This document shows positions 25,513-37,431 of a stretch of DNA of 64,000 nucleotides, one piece after another. How positions within the stretch are numbered: the stretch's first letter is position 1; every line of letters starts with the position of its first letter. The notes below the pieces were generated by a model, which had not been told where the DNA came from, did no database searches, and was given only the letters and a program-made list of their open reading frames with translations. This stretch comes from Sipunculus nudus (Eukaryota; Annelida; Sipuncula; Golfingiida; Sipunculidae). The stretch is taken from contig CM049308.1 in assembly GCA_026874595.1 (NCBI GenBank), positions 37,010,027-37,074,026 on the forward strand. Reading direction: 5' to 3'. The position numbers were made by a program, and so were the translations under genes.

Positions 25513-26719
25513 TAGCTCAGCTAACTGTAAGTCAACTGAGGTATAGGAATGACGCTTTGTCTGTCGTCCGTCTGGACGTCCAGCCGTCCATTAGCAGGGC
25601 ACAAATCATAACAGCTGGTCCTAGAAACTTCTAAGTGAACATCCAGGGAGGTCAATTAAAAATTTCCTTGGAAACCTGAAATTTGGTCACTACAACCTTT
25701 TTCCTTCGAGCTTTGGGGCTTGAAAGTACCCCCCAGAATAGTAAAAAATTTGATACAAAACCTCCAATATCTTGATAATTAATGCATGATTTGTCATGAA
25801 TTTTGCCTTGAAAATTGACCATGACTAGTTTTGTCAGTTCCTGAAACATGGTGGTTTTCCTATTTTAACAAATATTTTTCTATTTATTTACAATTAAATG
25901 ACAACAATCATGTCAGTTTCTCAGCTGTCATTACATCTAGTGTCCCAAAACCTGGTGTGTTTATTGATCACAAGTGGATGCCGTATACTAATCACCCTGT
26001 CTGTCAGTCTGTCTGTTTGTATGTCTGTCTGTCTATCAATCCGTCCACCCACACAAATTAGTTTCCAGATGATAACTCAAGTTCAGTTTGATATATTGGT
26101 TTCAAACTTAACTTATAAATGGCCCACCACTGAGGAATGTGTATGCATTTGAAGCCAAACTTTTTCATCGCAAACCTTCCATCTTCAAGATATTGCTAAC
26201 CTGCCACTAAGGGAAGATTCTGTTTGATTTTTGGGTCAAAGGTCAAGGTCACAGGGCCCATCCATTCACAATTTAGTTTATGGATGATAATTCTGCTTTG
26301 GATAGACAGACTGGCTTCAAACTTGATTTAATAATGACCAACCACATATGTAAATTCATTTTGATTTTCAGGGTCCAGCAATCTAAGTTGAAGGTCACAG
26401 AAGCCACATCTTTAAAAAGATTGTGGATGCACTGTAAATCAAACTTTTCATCCTGAACTTTCTAACGTTCACGCATGGCTTACTTGCGCAAAGTGAGGAA
26501 ACCTGTAGAATTTGAGGTTATCTGGTCAGAGGTCAAGGTCACTTTTTAAAAGATTGTTACAATAATCCTAATGCTGCAAGTTCAAGGATATTAAGTTCTT
26601 AGATTTTTTCGTTACATGGTCATTGGTTAAGGTCACAGAACTGTCATTCTGAAAAAATTTCTTTCAAAATATCCTTATAGACAAATTCAACTGAGCGTTG
26701 AGACCCATGGGTCTCTAGT
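25513..26719 (+). repeat. family C element nested in B2 (C4)
   Basis: The 5' end is AGCTCAGCTAACTGTAAGTC with CTGAGGTATAG, then GTCC/GTCT tracts at 25560-25590 and 25995-26045. The 3' end is CAACTGAGC, ACCCATGGGT and CTCTAGTT. The flanks CATTTTT and GTGTTGTGTGC rejoin to the sequence seen intact in B1. It holds AGGTCAAGGTCA at 26240-26251 and 26530-26541. It is about 400 bp longer than C5 because C5 lacks the equivalent of roughly 25880-26310. Confidence 0.85.
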
Positions 26720-26970
26720 TGTGTTGTGTGCACCCATGCCAGAATTTCAGCAGTGATGTTTGTGTAATTGTTTCTTATTCAAATGTTTAGTACCTGCATT
26801 GTTCATATACATGAGAAGTCATGGTCTAGCATTGAAGCATTATACCTGGTGTATTTCCCAATGCACAGGTTCGCATTAGGCCTGTAGGCCTTGTTCAACT
26901 TTAACTTATCTTTTCACCCATACCACTACCAGAAATGCGGGGCTCCCTGAGGACCATTGTCCAACCACAT

Positions 26971-28776
26971 CTACTATAAATTCCTGCCTATACATTGAGA
27001 AAATGCTCCTAAAAAATAATAAAAGAATTGGGGGTCACCTTATGTGTGGGTCTAAGTTTGCTAGCCCAATCCACTAAGCTGCCGACCTGAAAGTTCGGCT
27101 GACGCAGGTAGGACTTGCCTGATTGCTCATCAGATGTTAGTTTCCTTGGATGTCGGGTACATATGTAGCCCTTTCAGTCATTAAATACTTTGGAATTAGA
27201 CTTCCATAATATTTTTTTTTCAAGATCGGCCATGTACGCTGTCCTTTTAATTGGGTAATGCGGTATATTAAAATTCATACAATGAACCTTGATGTTGACG
27301 ACCAGCAGGCAACCCTGCGCCTAGTTATAATAAACAAGCTTCATTCATGGGCGATTGAGCATGGGTGCTAGAGGCACGAGTATTGCGTAGTCAATTGGGG
27401 TTTTCTCAATGGCATCAACCTCTGTGTATTTGACATTGAAGTCTGTTTAAGAATTGCAACATCATTTGATACTTGCACAAGTGAACAAACACGCAAATGA
27501 CCGCGGGCTGCTATTTGTGAATATGAACAGGTGACAAAAGCGGGAACTCGGGTGAACTTCAAAGCCATTTTCTAATTGACACTGGTCATGGGTCTTCAGA
27601 GCACAAATTTTTCATGACTGTTTCTTCCGACAATTAAAATTCTGACAGTCAGCTTGGAATTATATGCCATGATGATTGCCATGACCCACTAATAACTGTG
27701 GTCACCCAAACAGGTCAGACAAGATACATGTTCCATTCAGACAGCAATCGTATCGAGAAACTGATAAATCCGCAGTCTGTTAAGTACTGGGATTTAAAAT
27801 ACAAAACTATGAACGGATATCATATTTTCATTCACAGTTAATCAATTCTGAACATTGAAGAAGCTTATTTTATTTTATCCACTGTCAGATAACGCAGAAA
27901 CAAACAACTTGAGCTTGATCGTTGATTCTGTTTTCCATTTTTCTTTAGGCAACATTGGCGTCACCTGACGGGAATATAGTTGACTATTTTTTATAGCGGT
28001 GACAAATTAACGCTTGTTCTAAAAGGTGTAAAATGAGAGCTATTTAGTCTAATGTTGTAAACCTATTCATAACACTTGCAGAGCAAATCTTGTTCATTTT
28101 TATGTATAGAAAATAAAATTCAAACATGAAATAATGTAAACTCAGTTTCTCCCCTTTTTAATAAGCAGAAACGGTCTCCTTGACATTTGGACGTCAAATT
28201 CCCCATTTTTTTCATGCAACATTTGGGGCGTCTTCCGGGAAAATGTATGACTACTTTATGCCGTTGGTATAAAGTATAGTCGGTTCTCGAAACTAATATG
28301 GAGTTATGTCTGTAACTATTTAGACTTGTGTACATATACTAACTCATATCATACTTACTTAGATAGTTATTCATAACACTAGTAAACGTCTTTGTTCATT
28401 TGAAAGTGGCAAGAAGTGACCGTGAACCCATGTTAATATTGTCACGTACGCTGTCACTTGGCGAGCCTTTCAGGGGGTTTCACTTTCACTTATATATCAC
28501 GCCGTCCAGCGGGTTTGACTTTCACTTAAAAAGAATGTTACTTGTACTACAAGCAGTGGTAGTGGGTACTTGTAGCCTGACAACTATGCACATAAGTTTA
28601 TTTTTGCGTGCGACTTTTAATTGACTCAATCTATTGATTTTCATTCACTTATCTGTTGTGAGCTGGGGACAATCCAGACTCAGTGGGCACTAAAAAATTT
28701 TTTCCCGATTTCTCTCTTCAAAATCCCACCTCATCTTATACGTTGGGGTCAACGTGTAGGCAGGAATTTACAGTAG
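26971..28776. mobile_element. putative non-autonomous DNA transposon with short terminal inverted repeats
   Basis: The left end CTACTATAAATTCCTGCCTA and the right end, which reverse-complements to CTACTGTAAATTCCTGCCTA, match over about 30 bp (26971-27000 against about 28747-28776). The 1.8-kb interior is more GC-rich than the flanks and contains a diverged direct repeat with a period of roughly 300 bp (TATTCATAACACT at about 28066 and 28367). No transposase frame is present; short frames at 27368-27568 (minus) and 28400-28624 (plus) are not recognised. The superfamily is undetermined. Confidence 0.6.
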
Positions 28777-28778
28777 TT

Positions 28779-28910
28779 TACTTTAATTTAGTAGTTGTCA
28801 AAGAAAAAAAGCACCTGATATTTAATAGCTTTGAACTTCTTCTCTGATTCAGGTAAAACCAATTATGGTGCTGCCACATTTCACCATATTTGAGGCTCCT
28901 TACTATAAAC
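28779..28910 (+). repeat. direct repeat, copy 1
   Basis: About 100 bp beginning ACTTTAATTTAGTAGTTGTC is repeated in the same orientation near 29669-29800 with a few insertions. Copy 1 begins right beside the right end of the inverted-repeat element, so the duplication may be linked to that element or to its insertion. Confidence 0.75.
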
Positions 28911-29668
28911 AAATATAGCGGAGGTGAGATTTTCAGACATTTTGGTTGTCCTTCAGCATTTCGTATCACATTTTCTGTGCAATTAACATGGCTGCCACTT
29001 TGAATTGGCAGTATCCAGGTGGTGTGACATCATTTAGTGCAAGTGCATCTGGATAAACAGAGAGCAAAATGGCAAAGTTGGGCTCACTTGAAAAAGAAAT
29101 AAAAGCATTGGATTTTCACTTTTGATATGGACTTACTTAGAATAATAAAGCTATAGAGCTGCTTCATTTAATTAAAATACAGCAAACTTTTGTTTCACAT
29201 CTGAAATGGGCCCTATCATCATCTGGTAAATCAAAGTGAAAGTCACGAATCCTTCAGTTTTCTTTTCTTTTCCCACTTGTCAGTGGAAATTCAGAGATTA
29301 TTTGGTAAAGTTTTAGTGAAATATGGGTTTTAAGTCAAGTAAATGGCACATAAGTTGCTTTACATGACAGAACAATGGAAGAGTAAAAGTATTTAGCAGT
29401 CCCTTGTGTAAGCTAAACCTGCAGATCGCATGCATGAATTTCAAACACCATAGCACATTTAAATATGTTAATGTGTGGCAGATCAGCTATAAAATGCATT
29501 CTCATACCCATGCCAGGAATCTTAACTGGAGTCACTGGTGAGAGCTCTAGAGCCAAATGTTCAGTACCACTAGATTGTCCAAGCCAAGTTCAAATCAGAT
29601 ATGTACATCAATAAATGATTCAGTATTATTGGGAGCATTCAACCATAGGTCAATTCCTTTTTTATGAA

Positions 29669-29810
29669 ACTTTAATTTAGTAGTTGTCAAAGAAAAAAGA
29701 AGCTTGATATTTAATAGCTAGCTATGAACTTCTTCAGGTCTTTGATCTGATTCAGGTTAAAACCATTATGTATGGTGCTGTCACGTAACACATTATTGGA
29801 GGCCCCACGG
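29669..29810 (+). repeat. direct repeat, copy 2
   Basis: Second copy of the segment at 28779, sharing ACTTTAATTTAGTAGTTGTC, GATATTTAATAGCT and CTGATTCAGGTTAAAACC, with small insertions. The two copies are about 890 bp apart. Confidence 0.75.
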
Positions 29811-32361
29811 CTTGCAAGCCCATATGTGACAGAACAATTATATTCAAACTTGGATCTTTATTGCAGTGGACATATTTTCTTTTTCAATACCCTTAGCTTA
29901 GCTACTGAAGGTCATTTTGAAAAGAGAGCTTAATATCTCATCTCTAGAAACTTTGCATCCTATGTTAATATTATATTAAAGTGTCATAATGATGGATTAT
30001 CATGCATTCACTAATATACAGATGAAATTCAATTAAAATGTGCACCGATAACCCTTGGAATTGTGAGACTTAATTAATTGTCTAGATGTGTTTTGTGTGT
30101 CCTGTCACTTATGTCTTTTATCTGATGACTGCTGGGGAGTGAAGCCATTTGTTTGCTCTCAGTGTCTGACAGTTCTGGATAATGCATTGATGGGTATTCT
30201 ACAATTACCTCCAGCAGATTCTGAGCCAGTGATGAATTCTGGCAAATTATCTTGACTGAGCTTTGCCTGTAATGAATCTTAGTGATAGAAGAGCTATTCT
30301 GATACCAGAGCTTTTTATGTACTACTTAATCTCCTTAAGATGCTGAATACCATCTTAAATGGCTCTGCTAATCACATAACTTGCTGGCATGATGGCAATA
30401 ACTGAATTTAGAGCTGTTTGGATCTCAGGTGATCAAGTAATAATTTACTCACTGGGCAATCATGTGCCAGTGTAATTATCTGAATTATTCTTTAATCTAT
30501 TGGGCTTAATTGACAGATTTGTGTTCCCATGTGGGAAAGAAAGACAACAATTGAGGCTAGAATTTGGCCATCAGACAGAGAACATATGAAATTTTAGAAT
30601 TTACCATGCAATTATATTTAATAACATTTGTCAGATTTATATTCTTTTCTGGAAAAAAGTTTAGTTTTGGCACGATTTTTGCCTTGAAGCCATGGTGGGA
30701 AATAGGTACTTTAGCACACTGATTAATAATAACTATGGATGAGAATTCATCATGAGTTGTTGTAAAGATTTAGGGCTTGAGGGAATTCAGACAACCCTGG
30801 AAATTATCAGATCATAATTGCTGGGACTTGCATTAATGAAAATCAATAAACTTCAAGAATAATCATGCAGATAGCCAAGATATGTGAGAACTTTCAATTA
30901 CACAGCATGTGTGTGATGGAATGAATTTACCAAAAAGGAGTTCTCTAAAGTTACATTATAAGTATTTATTTTGAGCCAAAATATGAGAATTTTCCATTAA
31001 AGCTGATTCACGTTGATTTCAGTTAAAAACATGCAGATTTTATAAAAGGGTTAGTTCTTCTTGAATGTAACAGCCTTATTTTTATATCTCATAAATTTAG
31101 CTCCTTCATTTTCAACAAAATCATTTGAATTTACTGTTCAAGATAGATTTGGGAATGCAGAACTTAACTGCAATTTTGAAGAATTAGAGAAAGCAAGATA
31201 AGGTATAAGACTAAAGGAGTCTTCCTTAGTAGGACAAGGTGTATAACATGATATGATAATGTTGAGTTGGGCAAAAACATATATCCCAATAACATAAATA
31301 AATGTCTTGTTTCACACTCTGCTCAGATGATATTTCATATATCAGGTTAATTTTCAGTATTTCTCCAAGAAATATTCACATGATCATTTATACTGTATTA
31401 TATGTATCAAGATTTTTATGGCACATTCTTATTAATAACTACCCATCATTTTGATATATGTTTTTAGATCAGAGAATCTGTGCATTCATGAACAAGCACC
31501 AATTGAACATGAAACAGTCCATAAAATAAAGGAACAACCAGACACATAAAATCACAAAAATATATTTGCCACATATATGTGCCATATATTTTGATACCCT
31601 TGTAATAAATGCTATGAAATAAAGTATAACGATAGGGAAATTTTGTATGATAACAGTTTACCGTCCAATATTATGTTGATACTTTTTAGTTATTACTGAT
31701 ATCCTATATAGTCTGGACAAGCATATGATATTACTGTATACTGATTAACATGCCGGGGGAATTCAGGTGGTATGATAGGTTATGACACCTGAGTAAGTGA
31801 AACACCAGAAATTAATTTAATTACACTCTTCTGCGGTGCTCATGTAGCATTTGTTCTAAATTTAGCCAATGCTTGTAAAGTTCATCTCTGTCTTATATAT
31901 GGTCACCAGGGTATTATAATGGTGCCAAGAATGTTCTGAGCTGAAGTGATTGGGTAACATTGGTAACCAAGAAAATTCACATGTGCATGTAAAAATCAGT
32001 TAACAATCTGTCACACATTTACTCATCACTTCACAGGTCTAGTTTACACAGCCAGGTTTAATTTATGGTACCAATTTTTTCCAGGTAGATCGTCTAACAA
32101 TGAACTCAGTGACCAGAATCATCTTGTCATTTATGTCTGACTTTTAAGATCATTTAGATAATGTTGGTCTGAATTGTTAACCTTAATGTTTAACCGATAA
32201 AACACCTTTGGATTTCCTGTATATCTTTTCATGAAAAGCAGCTTTTTATGTTTATATTTAATGTACTTGTGGTTGAAGTATTATTATACATAGGTCCTTT
32301 TACTTCCTTTCCTGTTTGTGAACAGACAAATTTTAAATCCCACATACAGACTGACAGCTTT
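29811..32361 (+). other. intronic DNA, no gene seen
   Basis: About 2.5 kb of AT-rich, apparently single-copy sequence. No exon, repeat border, microsatellite or RNA gene could be supported. Confidence 0.5.
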
Positions 32362-35300
32362 TTAGTGAACCTGTGAGCTTATGCGATGGTGTGGCGTCGT
32401 CCGTCGTCTGTACGTTAACCTATACTATCTTAAAAACGGCAAGAGTTAGCATCACGAAATTTTTTGCAAAAATTTAGTCATCTAAAAAACTCAAACGGAT
32501 TTTGCTTATTTTTTGGCTAACTGCATTTTTTTAGATTTTATAGGGAAAAAGCTAAAAAAGCTTTAAAAATCTTCTTCTCCGAAACTGTTAAGCCAAATTG
32601 TCTAATATTTCACAGAAATGATCCCTGGAACAATCTCTCTCAAGTTTGTTTGAATGGTAAAAGGTCAGTGATTTTTGGCAGAGTTACAGATAGTTGAACT
32701 TAGTTATCTGTCCAAAAAAGCATACTAAAATTACAATCTTAGAAATGGCTTGAGCTATCATCACCAAATTTTATGCTAATGTTGGTCACATGAGTCATAT
32801 CTGAAATTGAGGTATTGGTGGCACCACCTGCATCGGCCTTTTTTTTGTACGGGGGTCATCAGTGCCCATATTATACTGACAGCTACAAAAAACTTCTTCT
32901 CTAAAACCATATGGCCAAATTGTTTAATATTGCACAGAAATGATCCTAGGGTTAATGCTTTCTGAAGTTTGTTCAAATGGTCTCAGTTCAGTGACTTTTG
33001 GCTGAGTTATGGGAAGCTGAATTTAGTCATATGCCATAACAGCCCATTTTAGCTCAGCAGCTACAAAGATCTTCTTCTCAGAAACCACTGGGCCAAATTC
33101 TTAAATCTCACACATTAATTATCCTTAGATGTTGATAATTCAAGTTTATTCAAATGGTTTTGGTTCAGTGATTTTAGGCAATTTATGGGAAGCTTAACTT
33201 AGCCATTTTGCTTTATTTTCCCATATGAGTTATAAACCGGCAAAATGTTTTTGACTGAAGCCACTGAGGCCAATTTGTTTAATATTTTACAAGAATAATC
33301 CAATGAATAATTCTTATAATAATTTATTGTCTTTTATGGTTCCAAAGAATGAATTTTGGCTGAATAATAAAGATTGAATTGAGTCATTTTACCATATATG
33401 TTAGCTGTGTGAAGCAGATACATCTAGCCTGGAACCAGTTTATCAGCATCCGTTACATCATGCCTCCAGACATTTAGATTTCAGGTTATCTTTGGTTAAT
33501 ATTGACAAGAATGTTTTTTTTTTAAACTTTAAAAAATGTAGATTTATGATTTTAGATATTCCTCATGCCAGGCAATGTTTACAATCACAGGTATAGGGTA
33601 ACTCATACTATTGGATTGACTGGAGCTAGCGTCATGAAATTTAATGCAAAAAATTAGCCATCTGAAAAAATCTGCATTTTCTCAGATTTTACAGAGAAAA
33701 AGCTAAAAAACCTTAACAAATCTTCTCCGACGAAACGGTCAAGCCAATTTGTTCAATATTCAACAGAAATAATCTTTTATATCATCTCTCTCAAGTTGGT
33801 TCAGATGGTTCAAGTTCAGTGAATTTTTGCCGAATTACAGGAAGTTGAACTTAGTCATCTGTCCGAAAAGCATACTAAAATGACAATCTCAGAAACGGCC
33901 GGAGCTATCATCACCAAATTTTCTGCCAGTGTTGGTCACATGAGCCATATATGAAATTCAGGTATTGGTGGTCACCTGCATTGACCTTTTTTTGTATGGG
34001 GGTCATTGGTCATCTGTACATTAACCCATAATTTCTCAGAATAGCAGGAACTACCATCCCCAGATTTTATGCAATAATCTGTCATATATCAAATGTTGTG
34101 GGATTCAGCTTATTTATGAAAAAAACTGCATCTTTTATTATTCTAGATATTTTGATAAAAAGTTTATGAATATGTCAGCTTGAAAAAAATGCATTTTAGC
34201 CAAAGTCTTTCAGTATGTGTAAACAGATTTGCCAACAGGCTAAGATTGTGTCTGTATATTTAAATAGGTTAAGAAACTGCCAACTGTTTCAGATTTGGCA
34301 AAAGATCAAGAGTTCATTCAGTGCAGCCAGATATAGGTCAAGGCTCAGTAAGTGCAGCCAAGCACAAGGCATGTGATCCCCTCATGGGTGACATGTGAAC
34401 ACCTCATGGGCACCATGTGATTACCTCATGGGTGTCATGCCTCTCAGGGCTGCATGTGGAGCCAATCTATTTATAGCTTTGGCAGACTGCCAACTGTATC
34501 AGATTAGGCAACAGGTCAAGAGTTCACTTAGTGCAGCCAGGTACAGGTCAAAAGTACACCCAGTTTAGCCAGGTGCAGGTCATGAGTTCACTCAGTGCAG
34601 TAGCCTGAGCAAGCAAATTTGTCACACTTCATTCGGGGCAACTGCCTTTCTCACCTAAGCGTGGTCAGCCCCATGCATCAGACTTAAGGTAAGTTTGATG
34701 TATTGGCCTGATATTTTGACCTGTCTATGTGTCTTTGATGGGTTTCTCGTTCACAAGACAGGTGTCACCACCTACAGTGACTTTTGCACAGTGTGTGACT
34801 TTTGTGCCTGCTTATTTCTATAGAGGAATTTGATATATCATCCTGAAATTGGGCATATTTATACCTTTCAAAAAGCTTTGTCGTATACAAGATTGGTGGT
34901 GCCACTTATAATAATTTTTGCACAGTGTGTGTCCCTGCTTATTTCTCAGGAGGGGTTTGATATATCAGTCTGAACTTGGGCATATGTATATATCTCTGAT
35001 AGCTTTGTTGTATACAAGACTGGTGGTGCCAGCTACAATCATTTTTAGCTCAGCTGACTGTAAGTCAACTGAGGTGTAGGAATGGCACTTTATCTGTCGT
35101 CCATACGGATAACCGGCTGTCTGTTAGCAGGGCACAAATCGTAACAGCTGGTCCTAGAAACTCTTAAGTGATAATCCAGGGAGGTCAATAAAGAATCTCT
35201 TTGGAAACCTGAAATTAGGTCACTGCGACCTATATCCTTTGAGCTACGGGGCTTGAAAGTACCCCCCAGAATAGTAAGAAATTTGATACAAAACCTCCAA

Positions 35301-36030
35301 TATCTTGATAATTTATTCAAGGTTTGTCATGAATCTTGCCTTGAATATTGACCTTGACTAGTTTTGTCAGTTCATGAAACGTGGTGGCGCCACCTGTATT
35401 TTTTCTATTTTAACGAATATTTTTCTATTTATTTACTAAAAATAAACTGGCTTCAAACTTGATTTAATAATGACCAACCACATAAGTAAATTCATTTTGA
35501 TTACCAGGGTCCAGTGATCTTAGTTGAAGGTCACAGGAGCCACATCTTTAAAAAGATTGTGGATGAACTGTAAATCAAACTTTTCATCCTGAACTTTCCA
35601 ACGTTCACATAGGTTTACATGCCTCAAGTGAGGAAAGCTGTAGAATTTGAGGTTATCTGGTCAGAGGTCAAGGTCACTTTTTAAAAGATTGTTACAATAA
35701 TCCTAATGCTGCAAGTTCAAGGATATTAAGTTCACAGATTTTTTGGTCACAAGGTCATTGGTTAAGGTCACAGGACTGTCATTCTGAAAAATTTCTTTTA
35801 AAAATATCCTTATAGACAAATTCAGCTGAGCGTTGAGACCCATGGGTCCCTAGTTGTGTTGTGTGCATCGTGCCAGAATTTCAGCAGTGATGTTTGTGTA
35901 ATTGTTTCTTATTCAAAATGTTTAGTACCTGCTTTGTTCATATACATGAGAAGTAATGGTCCAGCATTGAAGCATTAAACCTGGTGTATTTCCCAATGCA
36001 CAGGTTCGAATTAGGCCTGTAGGCCTTGTT
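32362..36030 (+). repeat. family B composite element with nested C (B3)
   Basis: The 5' end is TTTTAGTGAACCTGTGAGC, with a GTCCGTCG tract, and the 3' end is CACAGGTTCGAATTAGGCCT with hairpin and TTGTT. It is co-linear with B2, including the 33-bp repeat block and the nested C at the same site. It is about 1.06 kb shorter. Roughly 660 bp are missing around 34115 (equivalent to about 23940-24590 in B2), and about 400 bp are missing inside the nested C. Its 3' end is only 92 bp upstream of the next exon. Confidence 0.87.
35046..35854 (+). repeat. family C element nested in B3 (C5)
   Basis: 5' end AGCTCAGCTGACTGTAAGTC, 3' end TTCAGCTGAGC, ACCCATGGGT, CCCTAGTT. One GGTGGCGCCACCTGT unit lies near 35384, and AGGTCAAGGTCA is at 35665-35676. 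It occupies exactly the site used by C4 in B2, so it descends from the same insertion. Confidence 0.85.
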
Positions 36031-36122
36031 AAAGTTAAAAAGTAAACTATTTAGCCACACATTTGCCACAGGGGAAAAAATTTACTGTAAGATAATATTG
36101 CTTTACCATAATTGTTCTTCAG

Positions 36123-36282
36123 ATTTAGACACAACTGGATGGTGGAAAGTTATGGAAAGTGGGCAGAGCTAGACTACACAGCTGAACTTTACCCTCCATT
36201 TGCATGTGGATCGGGCAGTGTGATGAGTCGTGATTTGGTCCAGTGGATTGCATCTAATGTGGACCACCTTAAATCATTCCAG
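36123..36282 (+). CDS. B3GALNT2: B3GALNT2 exon with FACGSG motif
   Basis: This 160-nt exon adds one base to the split Arg codon and then encodes 53 residues, from FRHNWMVESYGKWAELDY through YPPFACGSGSVMS to NVDHLKSFQ. The order of the Trp-rich segment, the KW(A/Q)ELxY stretch, P(A/P)FACGSG and WIASN match vertebrate B3GALNT2 (for example PAFACGSGYVIS and WLASN). The FACGSG region corresponds to the conserved acceptor/donor-site loop of GT31 enzymes. The acceptor is TTCTTCAG (AG at 36121-36122) and the donor GTGAGA begins at 36283, phase 0. It is hemmed in by repeats: B3 ends 92 bp upstream and E1 starts about 108 bp downstream. Confidence 0.95.
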
Positions 36283-36390
36283 GTGAGAAGGCTAATTGTG
36301 AATCAGGGGCATTTATAGTTACAAAGTAGGCCTTCATTCTGCAAAATGCTAAGTTTGAATTTTAATGTGGACATGCACTTAGGTTACTTT

Positions 36391-37431
36391 TTAGCCCTCA
36401 GCCCTTAGGCTGATGGGCTATTGTCGTCACCCAAGCTGTCCGTCTGTCCGTCCGTCCGTCTGGCGTCCGTTAACTTTTACTTGTGAGCGGGATATCTTGA
36501 AAAGGATTGACCGTCAGAATTTTATTTCCTCGGTAAAGATGTATATAGACAAAATCTCGGTCAAGTTCGAAGATGGGTGACCTTGACCTATTTTTCTACA
36601 TTTTAAAGCTGATTATAGAAAAACACTTAGATGCTTATTACTCAGGAACCATTTGGTGGATTTTCACAAAACTTACTATGAATATTGGGACTGATAGTCT
36701 GTACCTGCTATACAAGTTTGGTGGCGCCACCTACAATTTCTGATTTTTAATGAATTTTTATCGGATTTTTCAACTTTGGGCTTGTGAGCGGGATATCTCG
36801 AAAAGGATTCACCGTAAGAATTTTATTTTTTCGGTGAAGATGTATATTGACAAAATCTCGGTCAAGTTCGAAGATGGGTGACCTTGACCTATTTTTCTAT
36901 GTTTTAGAGCTGATTATAGGAAAAACATTTAGAAGCTTATTTCTCAGGAACCATTGGATGGATTTTAACAATACTTACTATGATCATAGGGACTGATGAT
37001 CCGTAACTGCTGCACAAGTTTGGGGGCGCCACCTGCAATTTCTGATTTTTTATTGAATTTTTCTTGGATTTTTTAACTTTGGCCTTGTGAGCGGGATATC
37101 TCTAAAAGGATTCACAATAGGAATTTTATTTCTCTGGTGAAGATGTATATCGACAAAAATCTCGTTCATGTTCGAAGATGGGTGACCTTGACCTACTTTT
37201 CAAGGTCACAGACCTTATAATAGAATAAAACTTAGAAGCTTATTTTTCAGGAAGCATTTGGTGGATTGTTATGAATCATGGTACATACCTCTCCATTTTA
37301 AATTTATAACTGAGACATGTACAGATATACATCCATGTGAGAACAGAAATTTAGTACCTGTTACTGTTACCACCTCTAAACACTGTTCTTTTGGCTGAGG
37401 GCTTTTGTCAGCGTTTGCTGATATTCTAGTT
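36391..37431 (+). repeat. family E element with three 302-bp units (E1)
   Basis: The 5' end is AGCCCTCAGCC, within a hairpin closing at GGCTGATGGGCT, followed by CTATTGTCGTCACC and a GTCC tract (36435-36465). The 3' end is GGCTGAGGGCT, the exact reverse complement of the 5' start, a CAGC-GTTT-GCTG hairpin and TTCTAGTT. The interior has three units whose phrase TTGTGAGCGGGATATCT recurs near 36481, 36782 and 37085 (about 302 bp apart). Two retain the palindrome (near 36720 and 37022). Each unit has TGACCTTGACCT (36578, 36879, 37183). Non-autonomous; Helitron-like by architecture. Confidence 0.85.

Larger units (their letters stand above)
22171..26895 (+). repeat. family B composite element with nested C (B2)
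   Basis: The 5' end is TTTTAGCGAACCTGTGAGC and the 3' end is CACAGGTTCGCATTAGGCCT, so CGAACCTGTG and CACAGGTTCG are a perfect 10-bp inverted pair. The 3' hairpin is AGGCCT-GT-AGGCCT followed by TGTT. A CpG-rich tract lies at about 22198-22240. The interior is a series of related units, some ending in GGTGGCGCCACCT (22647, 23790), then a block of about 33-bp repeats (24750-25110). A C element is nested at 25513-26719. No open frame of useful length. It parallels B3 along almost its whole length. Confidence 0.87.

Noticed and set aside
27060-27160. Possible tRNA-derived SINE head in a GC-richer patch
   Set aside because: No convincing A and B box pair with the right spacing and no cloverleaf could be drawn.
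28400-28624. 74-codon open frame with a hydrophobic stretch in the inverted-repeat element
   Set aside because: Too short for a transposase, no catalytic motif and no homology recognised.
36003-36030. GGTTCGAATTAGG resembling a tRNA T-arm
   Set aside because: It is the family B 3' terminal inverted repeat, present in other B copies as GGTTCGCATTAGG.
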